Origin: Weissella confusa
GTDB lineage: Bacteria > Bacillota > Bacilli > Lactobacillales > Lactobacillaceae
Length of the DNA: 64,000 bases
Direction: 5' to 3'
NCBI GenBank assembly: GCA_014332815.1
Contig: JACSZT010000006.1
Coordinates: 102,247 to 166,246, forward strand
Shown: one piece after another, positions 17,744 to 27,698 of the stretch
How the letters are laid out: each line of letters opens with the position of its first letter
Numbering within the stretch: the first letter of the stretch is position 1
The notes under the pieces: generated by a model
The model's database searches: none
What the model saw: the letters and a program-made list of their open reading frames with translations, nothing else
What the model was told of the DNA's origin: nothing
Position numbers and translations under genes: made by a program

Positions 17744-18445
17744 ATGAATTTATATTTGGATAATTCTAACTTGCCAACGCTTGACCCTAATATTGCTGCG
17801 CAAGTTAAGACAGACCGCGAGAATGGCGTTGATGTAAAGCAAGTGGTGCGTGGGTACTACCCTGATCAACACATGCATTTAGCGAACCACGGTTTGCCAG
17901 ATGATGCTTTGTTGAACATGTACGATGTCTTCCAAAAGGCAACGGATGTGGAAACAAAGACGGTTCACTACCGTCACAACCCACAAATCGACAAGGCCCG
18001 TTACCACTTGGATGGGTTGGACTGGGGGATGGCACAAGCGCGTCGTTTTGGGACAACTTATGGTCGTAATGTCATCGACATTGATTTGTTCCCAGGCAAC
18101 CCTGGCGGTACGACGTCAATGTTGCACTATGTCGACCGCAATGATAACACGGCCGTTACAGATATCTGGGACTGGCGTGGCTTTAAGTCAGCAACGCGTT
18201 ATTATCAAACGACGGGAAATGTATCGAACATCATTTTCTACACACCAACTGGTGATATTGCAGCCCGTGCGTCATTTATGTGGCAACACCTAGAAGGCAA
18301 GCCAAACACTGAGTGGCCATTGGTGCAAACGTCATTGGAAGTATTGGATTATGACGGTGAGCATTTGTGGTTTGAGAGTGAAATGCATGCATGGGAGTAT
18401 TTCGTGCAACACGAGCAACAAAAGCGAAACGCAGCGTTGCGTTAA
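17744..18445 (+). CDS. stand-alone EBD (DUF1975-like) paralogue of the upstream glycosyltransferase N-terminus
   Basis: 233 residues from ATG 17744 (AAGGAG 8 nt before). It aligns along its length with residues 1 to about 270 of the preceding enzyme: GLPDDALLNMYD vs GLNDAEVINMYD, RGFKSATRYY vs RGFISRQQYI, and HLWFESEMHAWEYFV vs TYIFDSFDELTAEFV. No GT-B catalytic domain follows; a terminator does. In the known GtfA-GtfB pair, two EBD proteins interact and the partner acts as acceptor-binding chaperone. A free EBD might play that role here. It could instead be the remnant of a truncated paralogue, but the frame is intact and properly terminated. Confidence 0.7.
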   Translation: MNLYLDNSNLPTLDPNIAAQVKTDRENGVDVKQVVRGYYPDQHMHLANHGLPDDALLNMYDVFQKATDVETKTVHYRHNPQIDKARYHLDGLDWGMAQARRFGTTYGRNVIDIDLFPGNPGGTTSMLHYVDRNDNTAVTDIWDWRGFKSATRYYQTTGNVSNIIFYTPTGDIAARASFMWQHLEGKPNTEWPLVQTSLEVLDYDGEHLWFESEMHAWEYFVQHEQQKRNAALR

Positions 18446-18459
18446 TAACAAACAATTAA

Positions 18460-18492
18460 GAGCATCTGACAGTTACTGTCGGGTGCTTTTTA
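18460..18492 (+). terminator. terminator of glycosyltransferase operon
   Basis: AGCATCTGACAG / CTGTCGGGTGCT stem with G-U pairs, then TTTTTAATTT. Confidence 0.85.
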
Positions 18493-18589
18493 ATTTCCAC
18501 ATGCGACAAACTTGCACTTTCTGTTACACTAGTAAATGAGATTTAGGCAATGCCTTGGACGCAGGGTGTTGAGACGGAGAAGAATAATC

Positions 18590-20548
18590 ATGATTATTTT
18601 GCAAGCAAGTAATGTTGCACGCCGTTTTAGTGGTGTAACATTTTTTGAAAATATTTCGATGCAGATTCAAGATAAAGGACGCGTTGGATTGGTTGGCCGC
18701 AATGGTGCCGGTAAGTCAACGCTCTTGAAGATGCTAATCGGTGAAACGCAACCTGATGAAGGTACGATTTCAATGAAGAAGGGTATCAAGTTGGCTTACT
18801 TGGCGCAGAACTCAGGACTGGATTCTGATTTGTCTGTGTACAATGAGATGCTTGATGCATTTTCTGATGTCATTGCATTGGAAAAGAAGATGCGCGACAT
18901 GGAGACGAAGATTGCTTCGGCTACTGATTACGAGAGTGATGAGTATGCAAGTTTGCTATCTGCTTATGACCAAGCGCAACACGATTTTAGTGAGAAGAAT
19001 GGTTACGGTTACGAAGCGACGATTCGTTCCGTTTTGCATGGATTTGGTTTTGATGAGTCATTCTATGATCAAAAGATTCAATCATTGTCTGGTGGACAGC
19101 GCACGCGTTTGGCGATTGCCAAGCAACTGTTGGAAACGCCTGACTTGTTGATTCTTGACGAGCCAACCAACCACTTGGACATGCAAACGTTGGCTTGGTT
19201 GGAGCAATATTTGCAAAACTACCAAGGCGCGTTGTTGATTGTTTCCCACGACCGTTACTTCTTGGACCGCGTGGTTACGGAAATTTATGACATGCACTCA
19301 GGTGTCTTGGATCATTACACAGGTAACTATTCACGCTTCATGGAATTGAAGGCGGCAAAGGTTCTACAAGAGCAAAAGGCTTTCGATAAGCAGCAAGAAG
19401 AGATTGCCAAGTTGGAAGACTTCGTTAACCGTAATATTGTGCGTGCGTCAACGACGAAGCGTGCGCAATCACGTCGCAAGCAACTTGAACGCATGGAACG
19501 CTTGGAAGCGCCAAAGAATGAATCTGGTGTTGCACACATTCAATTCTCAGCTGATGAAGAATCTGGAAACGAAGTGATGCGCGTCAACGAAGTGAAGTTG
19601 GGCTATGACCTAGCGAATGTATTGGCGGACCACGTTAATATTGAAGTTGATAAGCAACACGCTGTCGCTTTGGTTGGACCAAACGGTATTGGTAAGTCAA
19701 CGTTGATTAAGACGATTTTGGGTAAGTTGCCTTTGTTGGCCGGTGAAATCAAGCTTGGTGCCAATGTTGAGGTTGGTTACTATGACCAGGAGCAACAAAC
19801 GCTTGATCCAAAGAAGTCAGTTTTGAACACGATTTGGGATGAACACCCAACGATGCCAGAACGTGACGTCCGTTCGATTTTGGGTTCATTTATGTTCTCA
19901 GGTGAAGCGGTTGATAAGTTGGTTTCTGCCTTGTCAGGTGGTGAGCGTGCGCGCTTGCTATTGACGAAGTTGTCATTGCAACATGCTAACTTCTTGATTC
20001 TCGATGAGCCAACCAATCACTTGGACATTGATTCTCGTGAAGTGTTGGAAACGGCGTTGAACGAATACAACGGAACGATTTTCTTCGTTTCTCACGACCG
20101 TTACTTCATTAACTCAGTTGCGACGGAAGTGGTCGAGCTGTCACCAAACGGGACGCGCTTCTTTGATGGTGACTACGATTACTACCTAGAGAAGACGGCT
20201 GGTGAGCAAACAGAAACGCATCGTGCAAAGGCTAGTTTTGAAACGACGGCCGAATACGAAGAAGCAACTGCTAAGGAAGTTGAGACGTTGTCACGTGAAG
20301 AGCGTAAGGAACGTCAAAAGGAGCAACGTAAGTACGAACGTGCGGTTGCTGCGACTGAAGAAGAAATGGCTGGTTTGAACGATAAGCGCGATGCATTGAA
20401 TGCTGAATTGAATGATCCGGCAAACGGTGCTGACTTGGGTAAGTTGACGGACTTGTCAAAGGAAATTGCGGACATCGATGCACAATTAGCTGAAGTCGAA
20501 GAACGCTGGACAGAAGCAAGTATGGCGTTGGAAGAATTTGATATTTAA
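18590..20548 (+). CDS. ABC-F family ATPase (YdiF type)
   Basis: 652 residues from ATG 18590. Two ABC cassettes without membrane segments: Walker A GRNGAGKST at 36-44 and GPNGIGKST near 363. Signatures are LSGGQRTRLA and LSGGERARLL, and LILDEPTNHLD occurs twice. A charged linker (about 240-310, KLEDFVNRNIVRASTTKRAQ) is the ABC-F inter-domain arm that enters the ribosomal E site. A long C-terminal coiled coil (about 540-652) resembles YdiF/Uup. Role: translation factor or ribosome protection; whether it confers antibiotic resistance cannot be told. Extended -10 TGTTACACT precedes it. Confidence 0.92.
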   Translation: MIILQASNVARRFSGVTFFENISMQIQDKGRVGLVGRNGAGKSTLLKMLIGETQPDEGTISMKKGIKLAYLAQNSGLDSDLSVYNEMLDAFSDVIALEKKMRDMETKIASATDYESDEYASLLSAYDQAQHDFSEKNGYGYEATIRSVLHGFGFDESFYDQKIQSLSGGQRTRLAIAKQLLETPDLLILDEPTNHLDMQTLAWLEQYLQNYQGALLIVSHDRYFLDRVVTEIYDMHSGVLDHYTGNYSRFMELKAAKVLQEQKAFDKQQEEIAKLEDFVNRNIVRASTTKRAQSRRKQLERMERLEAPKNESGVAHIQFSADEESGNEVMRVNEVKLGYDLANVLADHVNIEVDKQHAVALVGPNGIGKSTLIKTILGKLPLLAGEIKLGANVEVGYYDQEQQTLDPKKSVLNTIWDEHPTMPERDVRSILGSFMFSGEAVDKLVSALSGGERARLLLTKLSLQHANFLILDEPTNHLDIDSREVLETALNEYNGTIFFVSHDRYFINSVATEVVELSPNGTRFFDGDYDYYLEKTAGEQTETHRAKASFETTAEYEEATAKEVETLSREERKERQKEQRKYERAVAATEEEMAGLNDKRDALNAELNDPANGADLGKLTDLSKEIADIDAQLAEVEERWTEASMALEEFDI

Positions 20549-20555
20549 TGAGGCG

Positions 20556-20594
20556 GGAGCTGGCACTTTTACGGGTGTCAGCTCCTTTTCTTAA
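20556..20594 (+). terminator. terminator after ABC-F gene
   Basis: GGAGCTGGCAC / GTGTCAGCTCC stem with G-U pair, followed by TTTTCTT. Confidence 0.8.
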
Positions 20595-20715
20595 TGATTG
20601 CGTTTTCATTTTAAAGTGACTTTTAATGACTTTGTGTTAGTTATCACACTTAGAAATTCAGGATTGACGCAGTTTGCACGGAATTCAATTTGCTATTGTG
20701 AAAACAGTCTAAATC

Positions 20716-20736
20716 TTTGTCAAATTAGTTGACAAA
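20716..20736. promoter_or_regulatory. perfect inverted repeat, candidate operator of MFS/DUF4811 operon
   Basis: TTTGTCAA-N5-TTGACAAA, perfect 8-bp arms about 90 nt before the MFS start. The right arm contains a TTGACA hexamer. A possible promoter TTGATT (20742)-17-TAAACT (20765) lies just downstream. The shape fits a TetR- or MarR-family operator; no such regulator is adjacent. Confidence 0.55.
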
Positions 20737-20827
20737 AACCCTTGATTTTAAAAATTTAGAAGTTTAAACTAACTCTTGCTGAATAAATGATAGCAATTAT
20801 AAAAAATAAACTAATTTGGAGGACGAA

Positions 20828-22369
20828 ATGGCAAAGTCAGAAACTTTAGACATTAACGGCAAGCCTTTCAACCGCGGTGCCATGGTTATGGTGCTGTTGA
20901 TTGGAACGTTTGCTGGAATGTTGATGCAAACGTCATTGGGAACAGCAATCCCAACGTTGATGCACGATTTTAATATTTCACTTGCAACGGCCCAAGAAGC
21001 AACGACATACTTCTTGTTGGCAAACGGAATTATGGTGCCGGTATCAGCATACCTAACCACTAAGATTCCAACCAAGTACTTGTACATGGTCGCTTACACA
21101 TTGTTGTTGGCTGGTATGGCAACGACGGCGTTTACGCCTAGTCATCACGACATGTGGTGGATGTTCTTGCTTGGACGTATTCTAGCTGCCGTGGCGGTTG
21201 GTATTACGATGCCTTTGATGCAAGTTGTTATGGTTAACATTTTCCCAGCTGAACAACGTGGTGCTGCGATGGGTATTAACGGTATCGTTATCGGTTTGGC
21301 CCCAGCTATTGGACCTACGCTTTCAGGTTGGATTTTGGAAAAGAATCACCACTTGTTTGGTTTGTTGATTTCAAACTCATGGCGTACGATTTTCTACTTG
21401 CCAATGATCGTATTGGTCTTGGTTTGGATTGCAACGCCATTCTTCGTTAAGAATGTTGTGCCAAACCGTGATATGAAGCTTGATTTCCCTTCATTGATTT
21501 TGGCTGTTATTGGATTCGGATCATTCCTATGGGGATTCTCAAACTCAGCCACTGATGGATTTGGTAACTGGCCAAATGTTTTGGCCCCAATCCTAATCGG
21601 AATTTTGGTCATTATTGTGTTTGCCTTCCGTCAATTGAAGATGGACGATCCATTCTTGAACGTTCGCGTGTTCAAGAACAAGCAATTTACGTTGACGACG
21701 TTCGCCGTAATGATGGCGATGATGGCCATGATGGGTGTCGAAATGATGTTGCCAACGTACTTGCAAAACGTTCACGGTATGTCAGCGCTTGAGTCAGGAT
21801 TGACGCTATTGCCTGGTGCCTTGGTAATTGGTGCGATGTCACCAGTTGCCGGAGCGGTTTACGACAAGGTTGGTGCTAAGCGCATGGCGATGGTTGGATT
21901 CTCAATCTTGGCCATCGGTACAGTGCCATTCCTATTCTTGACGGCTGAAACGCCACAACACTTGGTAACGTTGTTGTACGCATTGCGTATGTTCGGTATC
22001 GCTACAACGATGATGCCATTGACGGCCAGTGCCATGTCAGCTTTGCCACCTGAGGAAGCTTCACAAGCAACGGCTGCTAACAACACGGTTCGCCAAATTG
22101 GTAACGCGGTGGTTGTTGCCTTGCTTTCATCAGTTACGCAAAACGTTATCAAGGCTGCTAAGCCTGCTAAGGACTTGGCCAAGGAAAACGTTGTGTCTTA
22201 CATGGATAAGATGATTAACGCAACGATGACTGGATTCCACGCATCATTTGCATTTGGAATTGGATTCGCCGTTGTTGGTATTATCTTGGCGTTCTTCTTG
22301 CACAGCGGTAAGCTAGTGCACGGTAAGTCAAACGGAAACGTTGTCGCAGATAAGGGAGGAAATAACTAA
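20828..22369 (+). CDS. MFS drug exporter, DHA2 (EmrB/QacA) family
   Basis: 513 residues from ATG 20828 (TTGGAGGA upstream), about 14 membrane helices, the DHA2 hallmark. Conserved points: GTAIPTLMHDFNISLATAQEATTYFLL (motif D1 region) and LGRILAAVAVGITMPLMQVVMVN. PAEQRGAAMGINGIVIGLAPAIGPTLSGWIL is antiporter motif C, G-x8-G-x3-G-P. Probably proton-driven export of hydrophobic or cationic compounds from the membrane. It is immediately followed by a DUF4811 gene, a pairing commonly seen in lactic acid bacteria. Confidence 0.92.
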   Translation: MAKSETLDINGKPFNRGAMVMVLLIGTFAGMLMQTSLGTAIPTLMHDFNISLATAQEATTYFLLANGIMVPVSAYLTTKIPTKYLYMVAYTLLLAGMATTAFTPSHHDMWWMFLLGRILAAVAVGITMPLMQVVMVNIFPAEQRGAAMGINGIVIGLAPAIGPTLSGWILEKNHHLFGLLISNSWRTIFYLPMIVLVLVWIATPFFVKNVVPNRDMKLDFPSLILAVIGFGSFLWGFSNSATDGFGNWPNVLAPILIGILVIIVFAFRQLKMDDPFLNVRVFKNKQFTLTTFAVMMAMMAMMGVEMMLPTYLQNVHGMSALESGLTLLPGALVIGAMSPVAGAVYDKVGAKRMAMVGFSILAIGTVPFLFLTAETPQHLVTLLYALRMFGIATTMMPLTASAMSALPPEEASQATAANNTVRQIGNAVVVALLSSVTQNVIKAAKPAKDLAKENVVSYMDKMINATMTGFHASFAFGIGFAVVGIILAFFLHSGKLVHGKSNGNVVADKGGNN

Positions 22370-22370
22370 T

Positions 22371-23135
22371 ATGATTATTCTAGTTATGGCCGTCTTTGCG
22401 ATCGGCATGTTCTACTCATGGTTGGTTTTGAAGAACCGTACTATGCGCGCTATCTTCGGACCTATCTTCACGGTATTGCTAATCGGCGCCGTGTGGATGA
22501 CAACGTCAGTCTTTGCAAACAACACAGGTTTGACTGCTAAGACAACAACGACGACGAAGCGTGTCTACTCAGCTTTGGGTTCAAAGTCACCAGCTGGTGT
22601 CTTGGTTCAATCACGTTTGGGTTCAAAGGCTGATAACTATGTCTTGGTTTACAGCGACACAGCTGATGCTAAGAAGCCAACGGTTCACGGTAAGCCTTCA
22701 ACGAAGGTTGCTGATATTCCAAACGGTGTTAAGAAGGAAATGACTTACAAGGTTGCTGACGTTAAGAAGGCAACTGTTAAGGTCGAAACGACTCGTTGGG
22801 AGTGGAAGAATGCCTTCTGGCGCGTGATGTTCGGTATTGGTGGCCAAGGTGGCAAGCTTAAGAAGCAAGTGACGACGGTGACAGTGCCAAAGAACACTTG
22901 GGTTGTGATGACTGCTGATCAATCTAAGAAGTTGCAAGCTGCCCAAAAGTCAGCTGCACCTGAGGCACAAGCTGCTCAACAAGCTCAAATGAAGTCAGCT
23001 ATTGAAGCGAAGGTTGCTGCGTACATGCAAGCTAACCCAAAGGCTACACCTGACCAAGTTAAGGCTTATACAACTGAACAAACTGCTGAAATGACGGCAA
23101 CAGCAATGAAGCAAATGTTGTCACAATTGAAGTAA
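22371..23135 (+). CDS. DUF4811 domain membrane protein, partner of MFS exporter
   Basis: 254 residues from ATG 22371, one base after the MFS stop, with GGGAGGA inside the MFS end. Two N-terminal membrane helices (IILVMAVFAIGMFYSWLVL and AIFGPIFTVLLIGAVWMTT) precede a soluble domain (about 55-185). A helical, Ala/Gln-rich tail follows with EQTAEMTATAMKQMLSQLK. DUF4811 proteins accompany DHA2 exporters in Lactobacillales; their role is unknown but tight coupling suggests an accessory subunit. Confidence 0.85.
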   Translation: MIILVMAVFAIGMFYSWLVLKNRTMRAIFGPIFTVLLIGAVWMTTSVFANNTGLTAKTTTTTKRVYSALGSKSPAGVLVQSRLGSKADNYVLVYSDTADAKKPTVHGKPSTKVADIPNGVKKEMTYKVADVKKATVKVETTRWEWKNAFWRVMFGIGGQGGKLKKQVTTVTVPKNTWVVMTADQSKKLQAAQKSAAPEAQAAQQAQMKSAIEAKVAAYMQANPKATPDQVKAYTTEQTAEMTATAMKQMLSQLK

Positions 23136-23144
23136 TGATTATTT

Positions 23145-23185
23145 AGAGTCCTGGTACGATTTCGTATCAGGACTCTTTTTTTAAC
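23145..23185 (+). terminator. terminator of MFS-DUF4811 operon
   Basis: AGAGTCCTGGTACG / CGTATCAGGACTCT stem followed by TTTTTTT. Confidence 0.9.
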
Positions 23186-23194
23186 CAAAATATG

Positions 23195-23222
23195 TTGCAA
23201 AAACGTGTGGGTGTGCTATTAT
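23195..23222 (+). promoter_or_regulatory. groESL promoter
   Basis: TTGCAA (23195-23200), 16-bp spacer, TATTAT (23217-23222), immediately upstream of the CIRCE element. Confidence 0.75.
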
Positions 23223-23234
23223 TGAATATGTAAG

Positions 23235-23261
23235 TTAGCACTTAGTTATCGAGAGTGCTAA
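23235..23261. promoter_or_regulatory. CIRCE operator (HrcA binding site)
   Basis: TTAGCACTt-N9-gAGTGCTAA: matches the CIRCE consensus TTAGCACTC-N9-GAGTGCTAA with one deviation at the last base of the left arm. Located over the transcription start of groESL, so HrcA should repress the operon until heat shock. Confidence 0.95.
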
Positions 23262-23292
23262 TAATAATTTTTGCCTATGGAGGTCATATAAC

Positions 23293-23568
23293 ATGTTGAA
23301 GCCTTTGGGAGATCGTGTTGTGTTGCAAGTTGAGGAAGCGCCTGAGCAATCAGTTGGTGGTATTTTGCTTGCGTCAAACGCGCAAGAGAAGTCAGTTACG
23401 GGAACTGTTGTCGCTGTTTCAACGCAATCAGTTGGTGACTTGACGGCCCCAGCTGCAGTGAAGGAGGGTGACAAGGTCATCTTCGATAAGTATGCTGGCT
23501 CAGAAGTAACGGTCGATGGTGTGGATTACTTGGTAGTTCACGAAAAGGATATCGTTGCAGTTCTTTAA
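23293..23568 (+). CDS. groS: co-chaperonin GroES
   Basis: 91 residues. Heptameric cap of the GroEL chamber. [27 protein letters not shown] contains the N-terminal strand and the mobile loop with the GGI(L)L GroEL-binding tripeptide region; [16 protein letters not shown] and the C-terminal KDIVAVL are typical. TGGAGGTC precedes ATG 23293. First gene of the CIRCE-controlled operon, 53 nt before groL. Confidence 0.98.
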   Translation: MLKPLGDRVVLQVEEAPEQSVGGILLASNAQEKSVTGTVVAVSTQSVGDLTAPAAVKEGDKVIFDKYAGSEVTVDGVDYLVVHEKDIVAVL

Positions 23569-23594
23569 TTTGAAACAAACAGATTAACTATTAA

Positions 23595-25241
<1,647 letters not shown>

Positions 25242-25257
25242 TTTCATAGTAAATATT

Positions 25258-25295
25258 AAACGCCGACCTTCCTGTGAGAGGGTTGGCGTTTTTGA
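25258..25295 (+). terminator. terminator of groESL
   Basis: AAACGCCGACC / GGTTGGCGTTT stem with CCT/AGG inner pairs, then TTTGATTT. Confidence 0.85.
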
Positions 25296-25328
25296 TTTCC
25301 GAAAGTAAGTATCAATCATAGACAACGA

Positions 25329-25381
25329 GCCCAAATAGAACTACAATAAGTCGTTGTAGAAAATTGAAATTATTTTTGGGC
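25329..25381 (+). promoter_or_regulatory. nested hairpin in the kimA leader
   Basis: GCCCAAATA...TATTTTTGGGC encloses CTACAA-N7-TTGTAG. It ends 34 nt before the kimA start. It might be a leader structure or an operator (the CTACAA/TTGTAG part is palindromic). No ydaO-type riboswitch fits in the 120 nt between groL and kimA. Confidence 0.35.
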
Positions 25382-25415
25382 GTTTTGCCTAATATAGGTG
25401 TTTAGGAGAAAAATC

Positions 25416-27248
25416 ATGTGGCGCTTTTTAAAGCGGTTGTTGATTGGAAAGCCTCTTAAGACATTGGAAGAGGGCTCACAACATTTGAGCCGAACCAAGG
25501 CCTTGGCTTTGCTTTCGTCTGATGCATTGTCATCAGTTGCGTATGGTACTGAGCAGATTACGACAGCGTTGATTGCTGCAAGTACGGTTGCGTTGTGGTT
25601 GCAAATCCCAATCGCCATTTTGGTGTTGGTATTGTTGACGGCCATTACGCTATCGTATCGCCAAATCATTCACGCCTACCCATCTGGTGGTGGTGCTTAT
25701 GTCGTAACATCAACGAACTGGGGCCGTAACGCTGGGCTTGTCGCCGGTGGATCTTTGTTGGTTGACTACATGTTGACGGTTGCCGTATCTGTGGCGGCCG
25801 GAACAGAAGCCATTACGTCAGCAGTTCCTGCGCTTCACCCATACTCAGTAGGGATTGGGGTTGTTATCATCTTAATCTTGATGGGAATTAACCTGCGTGG
25901 TGTGCGTGAGTCAGCCGGGTTCCTGATGGTGCCGGTTTACTTGTTCATTGTGATGATTACTGGAATGGTCTTGTACGGGTTGTATAACATTGCGACTGGT
26001 CAAGTTGCCTTCCATGCTGCTGCAGCAATTGGTACGTCATCATCAAGTATCACAATCTTGTTGTTCTTGCGTGCGTTCTCAAGTGGTTCATCTTCATTGA
26101 CTGGAGTTGAGGCCATTTCAAATGCCGTGCCGAACTTCAAGGAGCCAAAGCCACGTAATGCGGCAGCGACGCTATCAATCATGGCGTTGATTTTGGCCTT
26201 CTTCTTTGGTGGTATTACGTTCTTGTCATACTGGTACGGTATTCGACCAAATGACCACGTGACGGTGTTGGCCCAAATTGGTCAAACGATTTTCGGTCAC
26301 GGCGTAATGTTCTACCTTTTGCAAATTGCAACGGCCTTGATTTTGGCGGTTGCTGCTAATACTGGTTTCTCAGCTTTCCCACAATTGGCCTTTAACTTGG
26401 CTAAGGATAAGTTCATGCCACACATTTACATGGACAAGGGAGATCGTTTGGGATACTCAAACGGTATTATGTCATTGGCCGTTGGTGCCATTGTGTTGCT
26501 TTTGATTTTTAACGGATCAACCGAAGCTTTGATTCCGCTTTATGCGGTCGGAGTTTTCGTGCCATTCACATTGTCACAATCAGGAATGATTATTCACTGG
26601 TTCCGTGAACGTGAAGGCTTCTGGTTGGGAAAGGCGTCAATCAACTTTGTTGGAGCGTTTATCTCATTTGCCTTGGTTATCATTTTGTTCTGGATGCACT
26701 TTAAGTCTGTCTGGCCATACTTGATTATCATGCCAGTTTTGCTTCGTATGTTCTGGACGATTAACCGCCACTACAAGGCGGTTGCTAAGCAATTGCGTGT
26801 GTTGTCTAAGGAACCAATCAAGCGGCATCACTACGATGGTTCTACGGTGATTGTGTTGGTCTCAAACTTGACTAAGGCAACGGCCGATGCGATTGATTAT
26901 GCCCAATCAATGGGTGATCGCGTTTTGGCGATGCACGTCTCATTTGATTCGAACCCTGAAAAGGAGCACCGTTTGGGTGTTGAGTTCAAGCGCGAGTTCC
27001 CAGATGTGCGTTACGTGGACATCCACTCGTCATATCGTTCAATCACAGAGCCTTCATTGCGTTTCGTAGATGAAATTGCAAAGGGTGCGAAGGAACGTAA
27101 CCACTCATTGACGATTTTGATTCCACAATTCGTGCCTCGTCACGGTTGGCAAAATGCGTTGCACAATCAAAACAGTTTGCGTTTGCGTACAGCCTTGGCT
27201 TCACGTGACGTAACTGTGTCAACATACTACTTCCACCTCAAGGAATAG
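25416..27248 (+). CDS. kimA: KimA-like high-affinity potassium importer (APC superfamily)
   Basis: 610 residues from ATG 25416 (AGGAG 7 nt upstream). About 12 membrane helices, then a cytoplasmic C-terminal domain from about residue 465. It matches Bacillus subtilis KimA (YdaO) closely by eye: FLIGKPLKTLEEG at the start, LSSDALSSVAYGTEQI, SYRQIIHAYPSGGGAYVV, LTGVEAISNAVPNFK, NTGFSAFPQLAFNLAKD, and C-terminal HSSYRSITEPSLRFVDEI. KimA is a proton-coupled K+ importer inhibited by c-di-AMP binding to the C-terminal domain. It could also be annotated only as an amino-acid permease; the C-terminal match argues for KimA. Confidence 0.85.
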   Translation: MWRFLKRLLIGKPLKTLEEGSQHLSRTKALALLSSDALSSVAYGTEQITTALIAASTVALWLQIPIAILVLVLLTAITLSYRQIIHAYPSGGGAYVVTSTNWGRNAGLVAGGSLLVDYMLTVAVSVAAGTEAITSAVPALHPYSVGIGVVIILILMGINLRGVRESAGFLMVPVYLFIVMITGMVLYGLYNIATGQVAFHAAAAIGTSSSSITILLFLRAFSSGSSSLTGVEAISNAVPNFKEPKPRNAAATLSIMALILAFFFGGITFLSYWYGIRPNDHVTVLAQIGQTIFGHGVMFYLLQIATALILAVAANTGFSAFPQLAFNLAKDKFMPHIYMDKGDRLGYSNGIMSLAVGAIVLLLIFNGSTEALIPLYAVGVFVPFTLSQSGMIIHWFREREGFWLGKASINFVGAFISFALVIILFWMHFKSVWPYLIIMPVLLRMFWTINRHYKAVAKQLRVLSKEPIKRHHYDGSTVIVLVSNLTKATADAIDYAQSMGDRVLAMHVSFDSNPEKEHRLGVEFKREFPDVRYVDIHSSYRSITEPSLRFVDEIAKGAKERNHSLTILIPQFVPRHGWQNALHNQNSLRLRTALASRDVTVSTYYFHLKE

Positions 27249-27284
27249 TTGTTGTTGAAATAGATAGATGAATTAGCCTCAGTC

Positions 27285-27314
27285 GACTGCGTGTCGGCTG
27301 GGGCTTTTTTTCTG
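27285..27314 (+). terminator. terminator after kimA
   Basis: AGCCTCAGTCGAC / GTCGGCTGGGGCT stem with G-U pairs, then TTTTTTT. Confidence 0.85.
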
Positions 27315-27329
27315 CAGCAAATAAGAATT

Positions 27330-27587
27330 GTGTCTAAATCAGTGGAAAACGTGTCGAAATTGGCAAAAAACGGGTGAAGGACAATAAACGCTGAAATAGT
27401 AGGCTTCGTTACGAGTTCAAACTGTGTCTAGACAGGGAATAATCGGGTGAAACAAACTGTGTCTAGACGGGCGAAAATCGTGTCTAAATGGGTGAAAAAC
27501 GGGTGAAAGAAAATAAACGCTGAAATGGCGGGTTTTCGCCGACGTTCAAATTGTGTCTAGATGAACGAAAATCGGGTGAAGTGTCAT
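27330..27587. repeat. 129-bp tandem direct duplication built of GTGTCTA sub-repeats
   Basis: Unit 1 is 27330-27458, unit 2 is 27459-27587, aligned without any gap. GTGTCKA words start at 27330, 27351, 27424 and again at 27459, 27480, 27553 (offsets 21, 73, 35, 21, 73). Each word is usually followed about 20 nt on by CGGGTGAA. Some words extend to GTGTCTAGAC, containing the palindrome GTCTAGAC. Base identity between units is high in the middle (ATAAACGCTGAAAT shared) and lower at the ends. No coding frame or ribosome site. It lies between the kimA terminator and the DUF2785 gene. Confidence 0.85.
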
Positions 27588-27698
27588 CGACCCGGTTGGA
27601 AACAAAATATAATAAACTGCTATCTTTGCGTGGTTGTGTTAATCTAGTGGAGGTAGCTTTCATTTAGGAAGCAATAATACGGAAAAGGGATAGAGATA

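Noticed and set aside
27330..27587. CRISPR-like array from regularly spaced repeats
   Set aside because: Repeats are short and degenerate, spacing alternates 21/73/35, the apparent spacers are themselves duplicated, and no cas gene is present.
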